From positions 4,030,001-4,094,000 of the forward strand of contig NZ_JAJEJP010000001.1 of assembly GCF_021390495.1 (NCBI RefSeq): a DNA stretch of 64,000 nucleotides, read 5' to 3'. Source of the DNA: Paraburkholderia sp. ZP32-5 (GTDB lineage: Bacteria; Pseudomonadota; Gammaproteobacteria; Burkholderiales; Burkholderiaceae). Position numbers and translations under genes: made by a program. Below, in pieces: positions 36,330 to 45,052 of the stretch. The notes beneath the pieces are model-generated. The model ran no database searches. It saw only the letters and a list, made by a program, of their open reading frames with translations, and was not told the DNA's origin. Position 1 is the first letter of the stretch. Every line of letters begins with the position of its first letter.

Positions 36330-37199
36330 TTAAGCGTGCTGCGCGGACGGTTGGTCGGCGTGGTGCGCCGCTGTAACTGCCGCGCTCGCCCGCCAGGGCG
36401 TTTGCGGCGACATCGCTGGCCGGATCGGCCAGTACTGCAATTCGGCGGCGAGATGGCGCAGGTCGCGCGCAGCCGGCGTCGACGGGAACGCGTCGACGAC
36501 ACAGCGCGACAACTCCTCCGCTCGCGCGATGCGCATATCGGCCGCGATGCAGCCGGCGTCCTCGAGCGCCACCGTCAGATAACGGCCGGCCACGCCGGCC
36601 AGATTCGCGAATGCGGCATGCGCATCGTTCGGGCTGTGCACGTGACTCATCAGCACGCGGAACTGCGCGATCGCATGCGCGTAGTGCAAACGTTTAATGC
36701 ACGCATACGCGTCGGTAATCGCCTGCGCCGACACGCGCGTGACGACCATCACGTCGTGCGCCTGCTTGGCGAACTCCGACAGGTGTCCTTGCGCGTCCAG
36801 TTGCGCGTCGATCAGTACGATGTCGGCTGAACCGCCGAGCAGCACGCCGAACTCGGCGGCCGTGTGGCCTTCGCGGTTGTTGCGCGACGCCGCCAGCACC
36901 GAAAAGCCGAGCGCGTGCCGCGCCGCCGCGAAATCGACCGGCATCTCGCCGCGCATCACCGCCGCGAAATTGCCCGCGCCGCGCAAGCCGCCGAGCATCG
37001 CGCTCACCGACTTCTCGCCGACGCATTCGTCGACGACCAGCACGTCCTTGCCCTGCTGCGCGAGCGCCGCGGCAAGATTGACGACGACCGTCGTGCTGCC
37101 CGTGCCCAACGATGCGCCCGTCACTGCGATCACGCGCGCGCCGCCGCGCGCAAGCATCCGCCGCAGTCCCTCCGCCTGATCCGAGACGAGCTTATCCAA
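36330..37199 (-). CDS. flhG: flagellum number regulator FlhG (MinD-like), degenerate P-loop
   Basis: A 289-residue MinD/ParA-fold protein (RVIAVTGASLGTGSTTVVVN, LAAALAQQGKDVLVVDECVG). In active FlhG the loop is KGGxGK(T/S); here the aligned residues are SLGTGST, so both lysines are replaced by serine, and the Walker B-like position reads VLIDAQLD. It likely still folds as a Min-family protein and partners FlhF in setting flagellar number or site, but ATP hydrolysis is doubtful. The TTG at 37199, overlapping flhF by 8 bases and giving LDKLVSDQAEGLRRM, is taken as the start. Confidence 0.85.
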   Translation of the reverse strand: MDKLVSDQAEGLRRMLARGGARVIAVTGASLGTGSTTVVVNLAAALAQQGKDVLVVDECVGEKSVSAMLGGLRGAGNFAAVMRGEMPVDFAAARHALGFSVLAASRNNREGHTAAEFGVLLGGSADIVLIDAQLDAQGHLSEFAKQAHDVMVVTRVSAQAITDAYACIKRLHYAHAIAQFRVLMSHVHSPNDAHAAFANLAGVAGRYLTVALEDAGCIAADMRIARAEELSRCVVDAFPSTPAARDLRHLAAELQYWPIRPAMSPQTPWRASAAVTAAHHADQPSAQHA

Positions 37200-39285
37200 A
37201 GCGAACCTCGTGCAGCTCGGCCGTCGAACGTGCGGACAGCGAGGACAGCAGCGCAGGCATGTCATCGTCCTGCGGCACGAACGGCGAATGGTCGCGCGGT
37301 ATGCAGAACGTACTCTTGATCAGGAATTTCTTCGTCGCGACGTACAGGTTTTCCGGCACCTTCTGACCGGTCGACACGTAGTGAATCGGCAGCTTGTAGC
37401 GGATCACCGCATCGAGCACGCCGCCCAGGTTGGTCGCTTCGTCGAGCTTGGTCAGGATGCAGCCCGCGAGCGGCTGTTGATCCGGCGCGCGCTGGTAGGC
37501 CTGCACGACTTCGTTGAGCGTATCGCCGTGGCCGGTCGCGTTGAGCAGCAGCAAACGTTGCACCGGCTGGCCGGCGCGGCACAGCATCGCGATCTGCTCG
37601 GACACGAGGCGGTCGCGCTGGCTCATGCCGATCGTGTCGATCAGCACGATGTGTTTGTTGCGTAGTTCGGAGAGCGCGAGTTGCAGATCGGCGCTGTCCT
37701 TCACCGCGTGCACCGACACGCCGAGAATCTTGCCGAAGATGCGCAGTTGTTCGTGACCGCCGATCCGGTAGCTGTCGGTCGTCAGCAGCGCGACCTTGCT
37801 CGCACCGAAGCGCATCACGCAGCGCGCCGCAAGCTTCGCGGTGGTCGTGGTCTTGCCGACGCCGGTCGGGCCCATCAGCGCGAACACGCCGCCGCGCTCC
37901 ATCAGCGCGTCTTCGTTTTCCATCACCGGCAGGTTCGATTCGAGCACCGTGCGAACCCAGTCCATGCCGCCATCCATCGTCTCGACGTCCGCGGGCAGGT
38001 TGTCGACCATCATCTGCACGAGCTGCGCGGAAAAACCCGCGGCGAACAGATGCTTGGTGAGCGCGGCGCGCGCCGGGTTGCGGCGCTGGCGCTCGCCCCA
38101 CAGCAGCCCCGTGAAGTGTTCTTCCATCATCCCGCGCATCGACGACAGCTCGTTCATCACGGTGTCCTTGACGACCTGCTCCATGCGAGCCTTGATCGCT
38201 TCGGCGACGGCGGCCGGTGTGCGGCCGTCGTCGGCCTGCTCGGGAGCGAGCCTCTGCACGGTGCGGCGCGCGGCGACTTCGGCGGCTTCGCGCGCCCAGT
38301 CGGGCGTGTCGATGATCGGCGGCACCAGCGTCGAGCGCATCGCGGGCTCGCTCGCGTCGACCGCGATGCCGAGGCCCTTGGCGCTCGCGACGGCGGGCGT
38401 CATCCCGGCGGGGCGCGCGCTGTATTCGCCCTGTTGCTGCTGCTCAGCGGCGATGCGGCGCGCGTGATCGATCAGCCACGGATTCGATTCGGCCATCGTG
38501 CGCGGCGCGGGGATGTCGTTGGCGGCAACTGGCGCGACCGGCACGCCGGCGGCCTTCAGCAGATCCGCGCGGATGTCTTCCGACAGACGGTTGGCCGCCG
38601 CGCGGGCGCTGGAGCCCGTCGGTGCGGCGGGTGCCGCGGGTGCGTTAAAGGTGTTGAACATGCTCGCCGACGGCTGGCTTGCGGCGGATGCAGTGGCGGT
38701 GCTTGCGTCGAGCGGATTGCCCGGCACGGTGATCGACGGCGCGGTCGACGGAGAAAACGCCGGGTTCGTCGCGGAAAACGGCGCCGGGTAGCCGGCCGGA
38801 TTCGCGGTTTCGCTCGCGGCGGCGTTCATCGGCGCGCCGACGGACGGGCCGGCGATCGCACCAGCGGACGCGTTGACGACAGCGTTCGCTCCAGCATTCA
38901 TCGGCGCGCCCATCGGCATATTCATTGGAGCGCTCATCGGAGCGCTGAACGGCAGCGCTTCCGCGCCCGCTTCCGGGCTCGCGCCGAACACCGACGAAAA
39001 CACGTCCGGCATGCCATTCGCGTACGGATTCGCCATGGCCCCCGGCAACGCGCGCGGCGTGCCGAACGGAGCGGCGCCGGCGCCCGGTGCCGCCAGCGCG
39101 GCGCGCGCGCCGCTACGTGCTTTCGGCGTGATCGCGGCGAGGTCGCTATCGGCGAGCGCGACGATTTCGACGCTGCCGTCGCCCATCGTCCGGTTCGACA
39201 ACACGACCGCATCGGGGCCCAGTGCTTCGCGAACGAGACGCAGCGCGTCGCGACTGTTGGCACCGACAAATTTACGAATGTTCAA
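37192..39285 (-). CDS. flhF: flagellar biosynthesis GTPase FlhF
   Basis: A 697-residue SRP-type GTPase, longer than typical FlhF (about 400-500). N-terminal B domain (MNIRKFVGANSRDALRLVRE, ALGPDAVVLSNRTM), then about 300 residues of Ala/Pro/Met-rich disordered sequence with a repeated PM(N/S/G)xP motif (SAPMSAPMNMPMGAPMN), and the C-terminal NG domain: P-loop GPTGVGKTTTT (about 472), DTIGMSQRD, TKLDEA. It recruits export components to the flagellar site together with FlhG. Confidence 0.95.
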   Translation of the reverse strand: MNIRKFVGANSRDALRLVREALGPDAVVLSNRTMGDGSVEIVALADSDLAAITPKARSGARAALAAPGAGAAPFGTPRALPGAMANPYANGMPDVFSSVFGASPEAGAEALPFSAPMSAPMNMPMGAPMNAGANAVVNASAGAIAGPSVGAPMNAAASETANPAGYPAPFSATNPAFSPSTAPSITVPGNPLDASTATASAASQPSASMFNTFNAPAAPAAPTGSSARAAANRLSEDIRADLLKAAGVPVAPVAANDIPAPRTMAESNPWLIDHARRIAAEQQQQGEYSARPAGMTPAVASAKGLGIAVDASEPAMRSTLVPPIIDTPDWAREAAEVAARRTVQRLAPEQADDGRTPAAVAEAIKARMEQVVKDTVMNELSSMRGMMEEHFTGLLWGERQRRNPARAALTKHLFAAGFSAQLVQMMVDNLPADVETMDGGMDWVRTVLESNLPVMENEDALMERGGVFALMGPTGVGKTTTTAKLAARCVMRFGASKVALLTTDSYRIGGHEQLRIFGKILGVSVHAVKDSADLQLALSELRNKHIVLIDTIGMSQRDRLVSEQIAMLCRAGQPVQRLLLLNATGHGDTLNEVVQAYQRAPDQQPLAGCILTKLDEATNLGGVLDAVIRYKLPIHYVSTGQKVPENLYVATKKFLIKSTFCIPRDHSPFVPQDDDMPALLSSLSARSTAELHEVRFG

Positions 39286-39681
39286 GGCGAATCCCCGATG
39301 AGGTAGACGGACTGACGGACCGGCGATATACCGCTTCCCATTGAAAGCAATTATTCCGAAAGGCGTCGAGTGACGATCGATTGATAAAGACCGTTAAAGG
39401 CAGGCTATTCGCACGATGGACACATCGTCGACATATCGGCTGAGCCGGTCGTGGCGGGTGTTTTCCCTGGCCTCGACGGGTGAGCGGGACCATCAATGGC
39501 GTGCGGCGAAGCTGTCGGCAAAAGCGAAAACCGGGCCGCCGATGGAGCGCCGGTCCTTCAGCCGCGAGGCGTCGCGGGGCAGCCGGCCTCTGGCAAGGCC
39601 GGCCTTGCTGCAAGCGCCAATACGCATAAGCGCGCATACCACGCATACGCACGCATCCACGCGCATGCGCACTCAAACCCG
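39286..39681. other. 396-bp gap between flhA and flhF
   Basis: No gene is visible. On the flhF side it holds a candidate class II activator site (39383-39412). The flhA side contains scattered short repeats of CGCATAC/ACGCAT-like strings (39620-39670: ACGCATAAGCGCGCATACCA), low complexity near the flhA stop. Confidence 0.6.
39383..39412 (-). promoter_or_regulatory. candidate FlhDC-type class II site upstream of flhF
   Basis: GATAA, 18 bases, TATTCGC, about 98 bp upstream of the flhF start. Shares half-sites and near-identical spacing with the flgB and flhB sites. Confidence 0.4.
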
Positions 39682-41784
39682 TCAGCCGTTCGCGCCGATC
39701 ACGTTGACGACCCTGACATTGCGCGTATCGGGTACTTCCGCGTACGACAGCACCTTCAGCTGCGGCAGGCTGCGGCGCAGGAAGCGCGCGATCATCGGCC
39801 GCAATGCGTGCTGGACCAGCAGCACCGGCGCGAGGCCGATGTTCTGCTGACGCATCATCGCCTTCTGGGTTTCGGCGAGCAGCGTGTTCGCGAGACCCGG
39901 TTCGAGGCCCGGATTCGGCCCGGTCGACAGCGCCTGCGACAGCACCCGCTCGAGGTTCGCGTCGAGCCCCATCACCTGCATGTCGCCGGCGCCGGGGAAC
40001 CACTGCTGCGTGATCGCGCGGCCGAGCGCGAGGCGCACCGCGGCGGTCAGTTCGTGCGGGTCGGAGATCTTCGCCGCGTGCTCGGCAAGCGACTCGAGGA
40101 TCGTGCGCATGTCGCGGATCGGCACGCCTTCCTCCAGCAGGTTCTGCAGCACCTTTTGCAGCGTGTTGAGCGGCAGCACCTTCGGCACCAGATCGTCGAC
40201 GAGCGACGGCGTGTCCTTCTGCATCCGCTCGATCAGCGCCTGCACCTCGCGGCGTCCCAGCAGTTCCGACGCATGCGTGACGACCAGGTGATTCAGGTGC
40301 GTCGCGACCACCGTGCTCGAATCGACGACCGTATAGCCGTACACCTGCGCCTGCTCGCGCAGATTCGTATCGATCCAGATCGCCGGCAGACCGAACGCCG
40401 GATCGGTGGTCGGCGTGCCGGGGAGCGCGGCCGACACCTGGCCCGGATTGATCGCGAGCCACTGGCCCGGATACGCCTCGCCCGACCCGACCTCGACGCC
40501 CTTCAGCGCGATGCTGTAGCCGTTCGGCCGCAATTCGAGGTTGTCGCGGATATGGATGACCGGCGGCAGGAAGCCGATTTCCTGCGCGAACTTCTTGCGG
40601 ATGCTCTTGATCCGCTTCAGCAGCTCGCCGTCCGAGTTCTTGTCGACGAGCGGAATCAGCCGGTAGCCGACTTCGAGGCCGAGCGTGTCGATCATCGTCA
40701 CGTCGTCCCAGCTGGCTTCGGCGTTTTCGACCGGCGTCATCGTGTCCGGCGCGACATCGGCCAGCGCGGGCGCGTTCTTGCTCGCTTCGGCGCGCTTCTT
40801 CATCGTGCGGCCAAGCTGGATCAGCCCGCCGCCGAGAATCAGAAACGCGAAGTGCGGCATGTTCGGGATCAGCCCCATCATCACGAGGATCGAGCCCGTG
40901 ATGATCAGCACGCGCGGATTCGTGAACAGTTGCCCGGTGAGCTGCGTGCCGATGTCTTCGTCGGTCGCGACGCGTGACACGATCACACCGGCCGCGGTCG
41001 AAATCACCAGCGACGGAATCTGCGCGACGAGGCCGTCGCCGATCGTCAGCAGCGTGTAGTTCTTGCCCGCGGCCGCGAAACTCATGTCGTGCTGGATCAT
41101 CCCGACGATCAGCCCGCCGATGATGTTGATCACCATGATCAGCAAACCGGCGATCGCGTCGCCGCGCACGAACTTGCTCGCGCCGTCCATCGAGCCGTAG
41201 AACTCGGCTTCCTGCGCGACTTCGAGGCGGCGCTTGCGGGCGTGCTCTTCGTTTATGAGGCCGGCGTTCAGATCGGCGTCGATCGCCATCTGCTTGCCGG
41301 GCATCGCGTCCAACGTGAAGCGCGCGGACACTTCGGCGATCCGCCCCGCGCCCTTGGTGATCACCATGAAGTTGATCACCATCAGAATCACGAACACGAC
41401 GATACCGACCGCGAAGTTGCCGCCCACGAGGAAGTGGCCGAACGACTCGATCACCTGGCCGGCGGCGTCCGGGCCGGTATGGCCTTCGAGTAGCACGACC
41501 CGGGTCGACGCGACGTTCAGCGACAACCGCAGCAGTGTCGAGAACAGCAGCACGCTCGGGAACGCCGCGAAATCGAGCGGCTTCATCGTGTACATGCTGA
41601 CGAGCAGCACCATCACGGACAGCGCGATGTTGAACGTGAACAGCAGATCCAGCAGGAACGGCGGCAACGGCAGGATCATCATGCCGAGGATCATGCAGAT
41701 CAGCAGCGGCCCCGCGAGCGCGCGCAGATTGGTGCCGCTCAGTGCCTCGGGCCGTCGGGCGAGGAAACCGGCGCGAACGTTCAT
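39682..41784 (-). CDS. flhA: flagellar biosynthesis protein FlhA
   Basis: A 700-residue export-gate protein: eight N-terminal transmembrane helices with the FHIPEP-type signature (SLNVASTRVVLLEGHTGPDA, GQVIESFGHFLVGG, GKQMAIDADLNAGLINEEHA), then a cytoplasmic domain (FGLPAIWIDTNLREQAQVYG, VLSQALSTGPNPGLEPGLAN) that receives chaperone-substrate complexes. Start overlaps the flhB stop as ATGA. Confidence 0.97.
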   Translation of the reverse strand: MNVRAGFLARRPEALSGTNLRALAGPLLICMILGMMILPLPPFLLDLLFTFNIALSVMVLLVSMYTMKPLDFAAFPSVLLFSTLLRLSLNVASTRVVLLEGHTGPDAAGQVIESFGHFLVGGNFAVGIVVFVILMVINFMVITKGAGRIAEVSARFTLDAMPGKQMAIDADLNAGLINEEHARKRRLEVAQEAEFYGSMDGASKFVRGDAIAGLLIMVINIIGGLIVGMIQHDMSFAAAGKNYTLLTIGDGLVAQIPSLVISTAAGVIVSRVATDEDIGTQLTGQLFTNPRVLIITGSILVMMGLIPNMPHFAFLILGGGLIQLGRTMKKRAEASKNAPALADVAPDTMTPVENAEASWDDVTMIDTLGLEVGYRLIPLVDKNSDGELLKRIKSIRKKFAQEIGFLPPVIHIRDNLELRPNGYSIALKGVEVGSGEAYPGQWLAINPGQVSAALPGTPTTDPAFGLPAIWIDTNLREQAQVYGYTVVDSSTVVATHLNHLVVTHASELLGRREVQALIERMQKDTPSLVDDLVPKVLPLNTLQKVLQNLLEEGVPIRDMRTILESLAEHAAKISDPHELTAAVRLALGRAITQQWFPGAGDMQVMGLDANLERVLSQALSTGPNPGLEPGLANTLLAETQKAMMRQQNIGLAPVLLVQHALRPMIARFLRRSLPQLKVLSYAEVPDTRNVRVVNVIGANG

Positions 41785-42992
41785 GCGGAGGCTCCTTGCG
41801 TGTCGTCGTTAGAAGGGTTCAACGCGTCCTCGGCTTCCTCGGCGGCGTCCTGATCCGATACCGCGCCCTTGTCGAGTTCCGGCGGCACGTCGAGATGGGT
41901 CGGCGCCATCGGCACCGCGCCGCCTTCGGACTTGAAGCGCTTCAGCTGATAGACCCACGCGAGCACTTCGGCGACCGCGCCGTACAGCGCGCCCGGAATC
42001 TCTCGATTCAATTCGACGTTGTGATAAAGCGCGCGAGCGAGCGGCGGCGCTTCGAGCAGCGGCACGTTGTTTTCGACCGCGAGTTCGCGAATCCGCGCGG
42101 CGACGAGGTTCACGCCCTTCGCGATCACCTTCGGCGCGCGCATCTCGCCGTCCGTGTATTGCAGCGCGACCGCGAAGTGCGTCGGGTTCGTGACCACCAC
42201 GTCGGCCTTCGGCACCTGCGCCATCATGCGGCGCCGCGCGATCGCGCGCTGCTGCTGGCGAATCTTGCCCTTGATATGCGGATCGCCTTCGCTCTCGCGA
42301 TGCTCGCGCTTCACTTCTTCCTTGGTCATGCGCAGCTTCTTGTGGAATGACCAGATCTGGTACGGCACGTCGAGCCCGGCCACCAAGAACATGCCGCCCA
42401 CGGTGATGCCGCAGCACACGCCGATCAGATGCACGGAGTTGGCGAGCGCGAGATGGAGCGGCTGGGTCGCGAGCGCGAGGATCTCTTCGTGGCGATTCCA
42501 CACCGCCTGGCCGCCGATCAGCCCGACCACCAGCGTCTTCGCCAGCGACATGCCGAGCTGGATCGGCCCGTTGATCGAAAACATGCGGCCCAGCCCGGCG
42601 ATCGGGTTCAGCCGGTCGAATTTGGGTTCGAGCGCTTTCGACGACACCTGCCAGCCGCCGAGCGCCAGCGGCGCGAGCAGCGCGGCGAGGGCGAGCATGC
42701 CGAGAATCGGCAACAGCGCGTAGAGGCCTTCGCGCGCGGCGGCGCCCGCGCCGATCAGCATATGGCTCGTATCGAAGGTGCTGTCGTGATTGAACATCAG
42801 CGACGCGCGCAGCATGTCCTGCAAATGCAGGCCGATATGGCCGGACATCGCCCAGGTGCCATAGAAGCCCGCTGCGAGCAGCGCGAATGTCGACAGCTCC
42901 CGCGAACGCACGATCTGCCCTTCCTCGCGCGCCTTCTGCAGGCGCCGGGGAGTGGCGGCTTCGGTTTTATCGAGGTCGCTGTCCTCTGCCAC
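41781..42992 (-). CDS. flhB: flagellar biosynthesis protein FlhB
   Basis: A 403-residue export switch: four membrane helices, then the autocleavage motif NPTH (about residues 268-271, in VVVTNPTHFAVALQY) and the cytoplasmic domain (APKVIAKGVNLVAARIRELA, PLARALYHNVELNREIPGAL). It switches the gate from rod/hook to filament substrates through FliK. Its C-terminal tail is acidic and longer than the enteric one. First gene of flhBAFG-fliA, with a candidate class II site 81 bp upstream. Confidence 0.97.
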   Translation of the reverse strand: MAEDSDLDKTEAATPRRLQKAREEGQIVRSRELSTFALLAAGFYGTWAMSGHIGLHLQDMLRASLMFNHDSTFDTSHMLIGAGAAAREGLYALLPILGMLALAALLAPLALGGWQVSSKALEPKFDRLNPIAGLGRMFSINGPIQLGMSLAKTLVVGLIGGQAVWNRHEEILALATQPLHLALANSVHLIGVCCGITVGGMFLVAGLDVPYQIWSFHKKLRMTKEEVKREHRESEGDPHIKGKIRQQQRAIARRRMMAQVPKADVVVTNPTHFAVALQYTDGEMRAPKVIAKGVNLVAARIRELAVENNVPLLEAPPLARALYHNVELNREIPGALYGAVAEVLAWVYQLKRFKSEGGAVPMAPTHLDVPPELDKGAVSDQDAAEEAEDALNPSNDDTQGASA

Positions 42993-43072
42993 AAAGCTCT
43001 CCAGTCGGCCGAGGCACCGCGCCTCTTTCCAGTGACAGCGATTATTCCCGCTCGACGCAAGCGCCGATCGAC

Positions 43073-43103
43073 GGATAAGGGCGGAGAAACGGGGGTATTT
43101 CGA
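43073..43103 (-). promoter_or_regulatory. candidate FlhDC-type class II site upstream of flhB
   Basis: GATAA, 17 bases, TATTTCGA on the plus strand, 81 bp upstream of the flhB start. Same arrangement as the flgB site. Confidence 0.45.
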
Positions 43104-43111
43104 CGGATGGC

Positions 43112-43146
43112 AGCGGGGCTCGCGCGTGTGTTGCGCGAGCCCCGCT
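43112..43146. terminator. strong hairpin after the DUF3443 gene
   Basis: AGCGGGGCTCGCGC, loop of seven, GCGCGAGCCCCGCT: a perfect 14-bp GC-rich stem 24 bases past the DUF3443 stop. No T-run follows on the minus strand, so it is an imperfect intrinsic terminator or an insulator between this gene and the flhB promoter. Confidence 0.55.
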
Positions 43147-43169
43147 GTACCGGATTGACGCGTCGGCGG

Positions 43170-44480
43170 CTAGAAGCCGACGAATGGGGTAGCGACGCCG
43201 TTGTCGAAGCCGTAGTACACGTGGCGGCCGTAGAAGAACGGCAGGCCAAGGTCGAAGCTGGTGCTGCCGCCGATCTGGCCGGCAAGGTCGTTGAACGCGA
43301 AGTTGCTGGTGTTGCTGAACAGCGTCTGCGCGTTGGCGATACCGATGTTCACCGCCGCGGTGGTCTTGTTCAGCCCGACCAGCGTGACCGAGCGGGTTTG
43401 CGACGTCGACGGGCAGTAGAAGCCGTTGACGTTGCTGCCGCACGCCGGCAGCGTGCTATCGGCGAAGAAGTAGCCGTTCGAGCCCGAATCGAGGAACGCC
43501 TGTACCGTCGTGCCGTTGAACGTGCTGTTGTTCATGTCGCCGAAGCCGTCGGTCGTGAACATTTGCGACGCGGCGAGCCCGTTGTTCGACTGCGTGCCGA
43601 TGCCGAACACCAACGTGCCGCTCGCCGAGGCCGCGCCGGAGTTCGATATCGGCGGCATCTGCACGATCAGGCCGTTGTTGTCGGTCACGAAGTTCGCGAC
43701 CGGGTTGGCGACCTGCTGCGCGATCTGCACCGTCGCGCGGGAGCACGAGGAGCCCACGCATTGGATGTAGTTGCTGAAGGTCGCCGCCGTCTTGGCCGTC
43801 GCGCAGGTCGCGCCGCAGTCGGTCAGCGCGGTGCCGACGCCGAGAATACCGTTCGCACCGAGATCGGCGACCGTGTTTTCCGCCGGGCCGCTACCGCAGC
43901 CGCTGGTGGGCGTCGGGCCCGCGCTCGTGTCGCCGATCACCTGAATCGGGATCGCACTCTTCGTCGTTTCGCCGCCCATGACCACCGTCGCGCTGCGCAC
44001 CGCGCCCCAGGTGAAGCCGTCGGCGAAGCTCGCGCACTCGGCGAGCGGCGTGGTGCCGTTCGCGGTGACCGGCGTCAGCGCGCTGAGCAACGCCGGATTG
44101 ATCACCGAACTCACGAGGCGCAGCCCGAACGAGCCGGTGTCGAGCTGGACGTTGTCGATCGTCTGACAGTTGGTGGTCGAGCCGGGCGCGCAAATCCTCA
44201 CGCTGACGCCCGGAATATTGACGACATTGCTGGTGCCTGCGTTGACCGTGATCGGCACGGTATTGGCGGCGTTCGCGGCGATCGGCTGCTGGGTCGGGCT
44301 AGCGGGCAGCGAGCCGCTGTTCACCGAGTTCGTCCCGTTATTGCCCGAACCGGAATTGGAATTGGAACTGGAATTGTCGCCGCCTCCACCGCCGCAGGCG
44401 ACCAGCGTCGCCGTCAGCAGTACGGCAAACACAGCCTGCATCCAGCCTTTGAGTGTCGCGCTCGTGTGCATGGTTCGCAT
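43170..44480 (-). CDS. DUF3443 lipoprotein, pepsin-like aspartic protease signature
   Basis: A 436-residue exported lipoprotein: lipobox LVAC (Cys29), then a Gly/Ser/Asn-rich tether (30-60). The rest reads like a bilobal aspartic protease: VQLDTGSFGLRL (Asp114), a flap-like segment and TVVMGG (165-170), GILGVG (211-216), AFLDSGSNGYFF (Asp331) and a C-terminal FDLGLPFFYGRHVYYGFDNG that resembles the pepsin ILGD...YYTVFD strand. Ten further cysteines could form five disulfides. I recognise the family as DUF3443, of unknown function; protease activity is inferred. ATG 44480 (GCGAGGACGACG upstream), 14 bases after the DUF2844 gene. Confidence 0.85.
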   Translation of the reverse strand: MRTMHTSATLKGWMQAVFAVLLTATLVACGGGGGDNSSSNSNSGSGNNGTNSVNSGSLPASPTQQPIAANAANTVPITVNAGTSNVVNIPGVSVRICAPGSTTNCQTIDNVQLDTGSFGLRLVSSVINPALLSALTPVTANGTTPLAECASFADGFTWGAVRSATVVMGGETTKSAIPIQVIGDTSAGPTPTSGCGSGPAENTVADLGANGILGVGTALTDCGATCATAKTAATFSNYIQCVGSSCSRATVQIAQQVANPVANFVTDNNGLIVQMPPISNSGAASASGTLVFGIGTQSNNGLAASQMFTTDGFGDMNNSTFNGTTVQAFLDSGSNGYFFADSTLPACGSNVNGFYCPSTSQTRSVTLVGLNKTTAAVNIGIANAQTLFSNTSNFAFNDLAGQIGGSTSFDLGLPFFYGRHVYYGFDNGVATPFVGF

Positions 44481-44494
44481 CGTCGTCCTCGCCG

Positions 44495-45052
44495 TTACTG
44501 GATGTCGGAACCGCTGACGCCGGCCGGCAGTGCCGACGGCAGCCAGGCGACGCCGCTGAATGCGCCCATATGGCCGCCGGAGCGCACCACGAGGCCGCTC
44601 TGGTCGACGCTGACCGGGCCGCGCGTGTTGCCGCGCGCGGCGCGCACCGCCTTCACGCCGGCCACGTATTGCGGGAAATAACTGCCGAGCAGATCGCTCA
44701 GATCGGGCATCTGCGGGCCATGCCACGCGATGCCGAAGACGGCGCCGTCGGTGCCGAGATATTCACGGACCACCGTGCCGTTGCCGAGCGCGGTCTCGCG
44801 CACGGTGTAAGAGGATGCAGGGGACGAACTGGAAGACGCCGCCGAGCCCGCGCTGGATGCGGAACGCATCACGCTCTGCGCCGCGCCGGCCGCCGGCTGC
44901 ACCACGCGGGAAGTGACCGTGGAGTCGGCGGGCGGTGTCATTGGCGCGCTGCCCAGTGCCGCGTGGGCGGGCTGCGCGGCTGTGAGGGCCCACAGCGAAC
45001 AAGGCAAAACGAGTGCCGCGAACTTGCCGGCGCGACGTACGCAACTCCACAT
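44495..45052 (-). CDS. DUF2844 family secreted protein
   Basis: A 185-residue protein with a signal peptide (to AHAALG, about residue 32), a Ser/Ala-rich linker and a conserved C-terminal half (YTVRETALGNGTVVREYLGT, DGAVFGIAWHGPQMPDLSDL, GSYFPQYVAGVKAVRAAR, GLVVRSGGHMGAFSGVAWLP). This is the DUF2844 family, whose function is not known to me. It is co-transcribed with the DUF3443 lipoprotein (14-base gap), so the pair probably works together in the periplasm or at the surface. The ATG follows GGGAGGAGCATCGTC. Confidence 0.85.
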   Translation of the reverse strand: MWSCVRRAGKFAALVLPCSLWALTAAQPAHAALGSAPMTPPADSTVTSRVVQPAAGAAQSVMRSASSAGSAASSSSSPASSYTVRETALGNGTVVREYLGTDGAVFGIAWHGPQMPDLSDLLGSYFPQYVAGVKAVRAARGNTRGPVSVDQSGLVVRSGGHMGAFSGVAWLPSALPAGVSGSDIQ

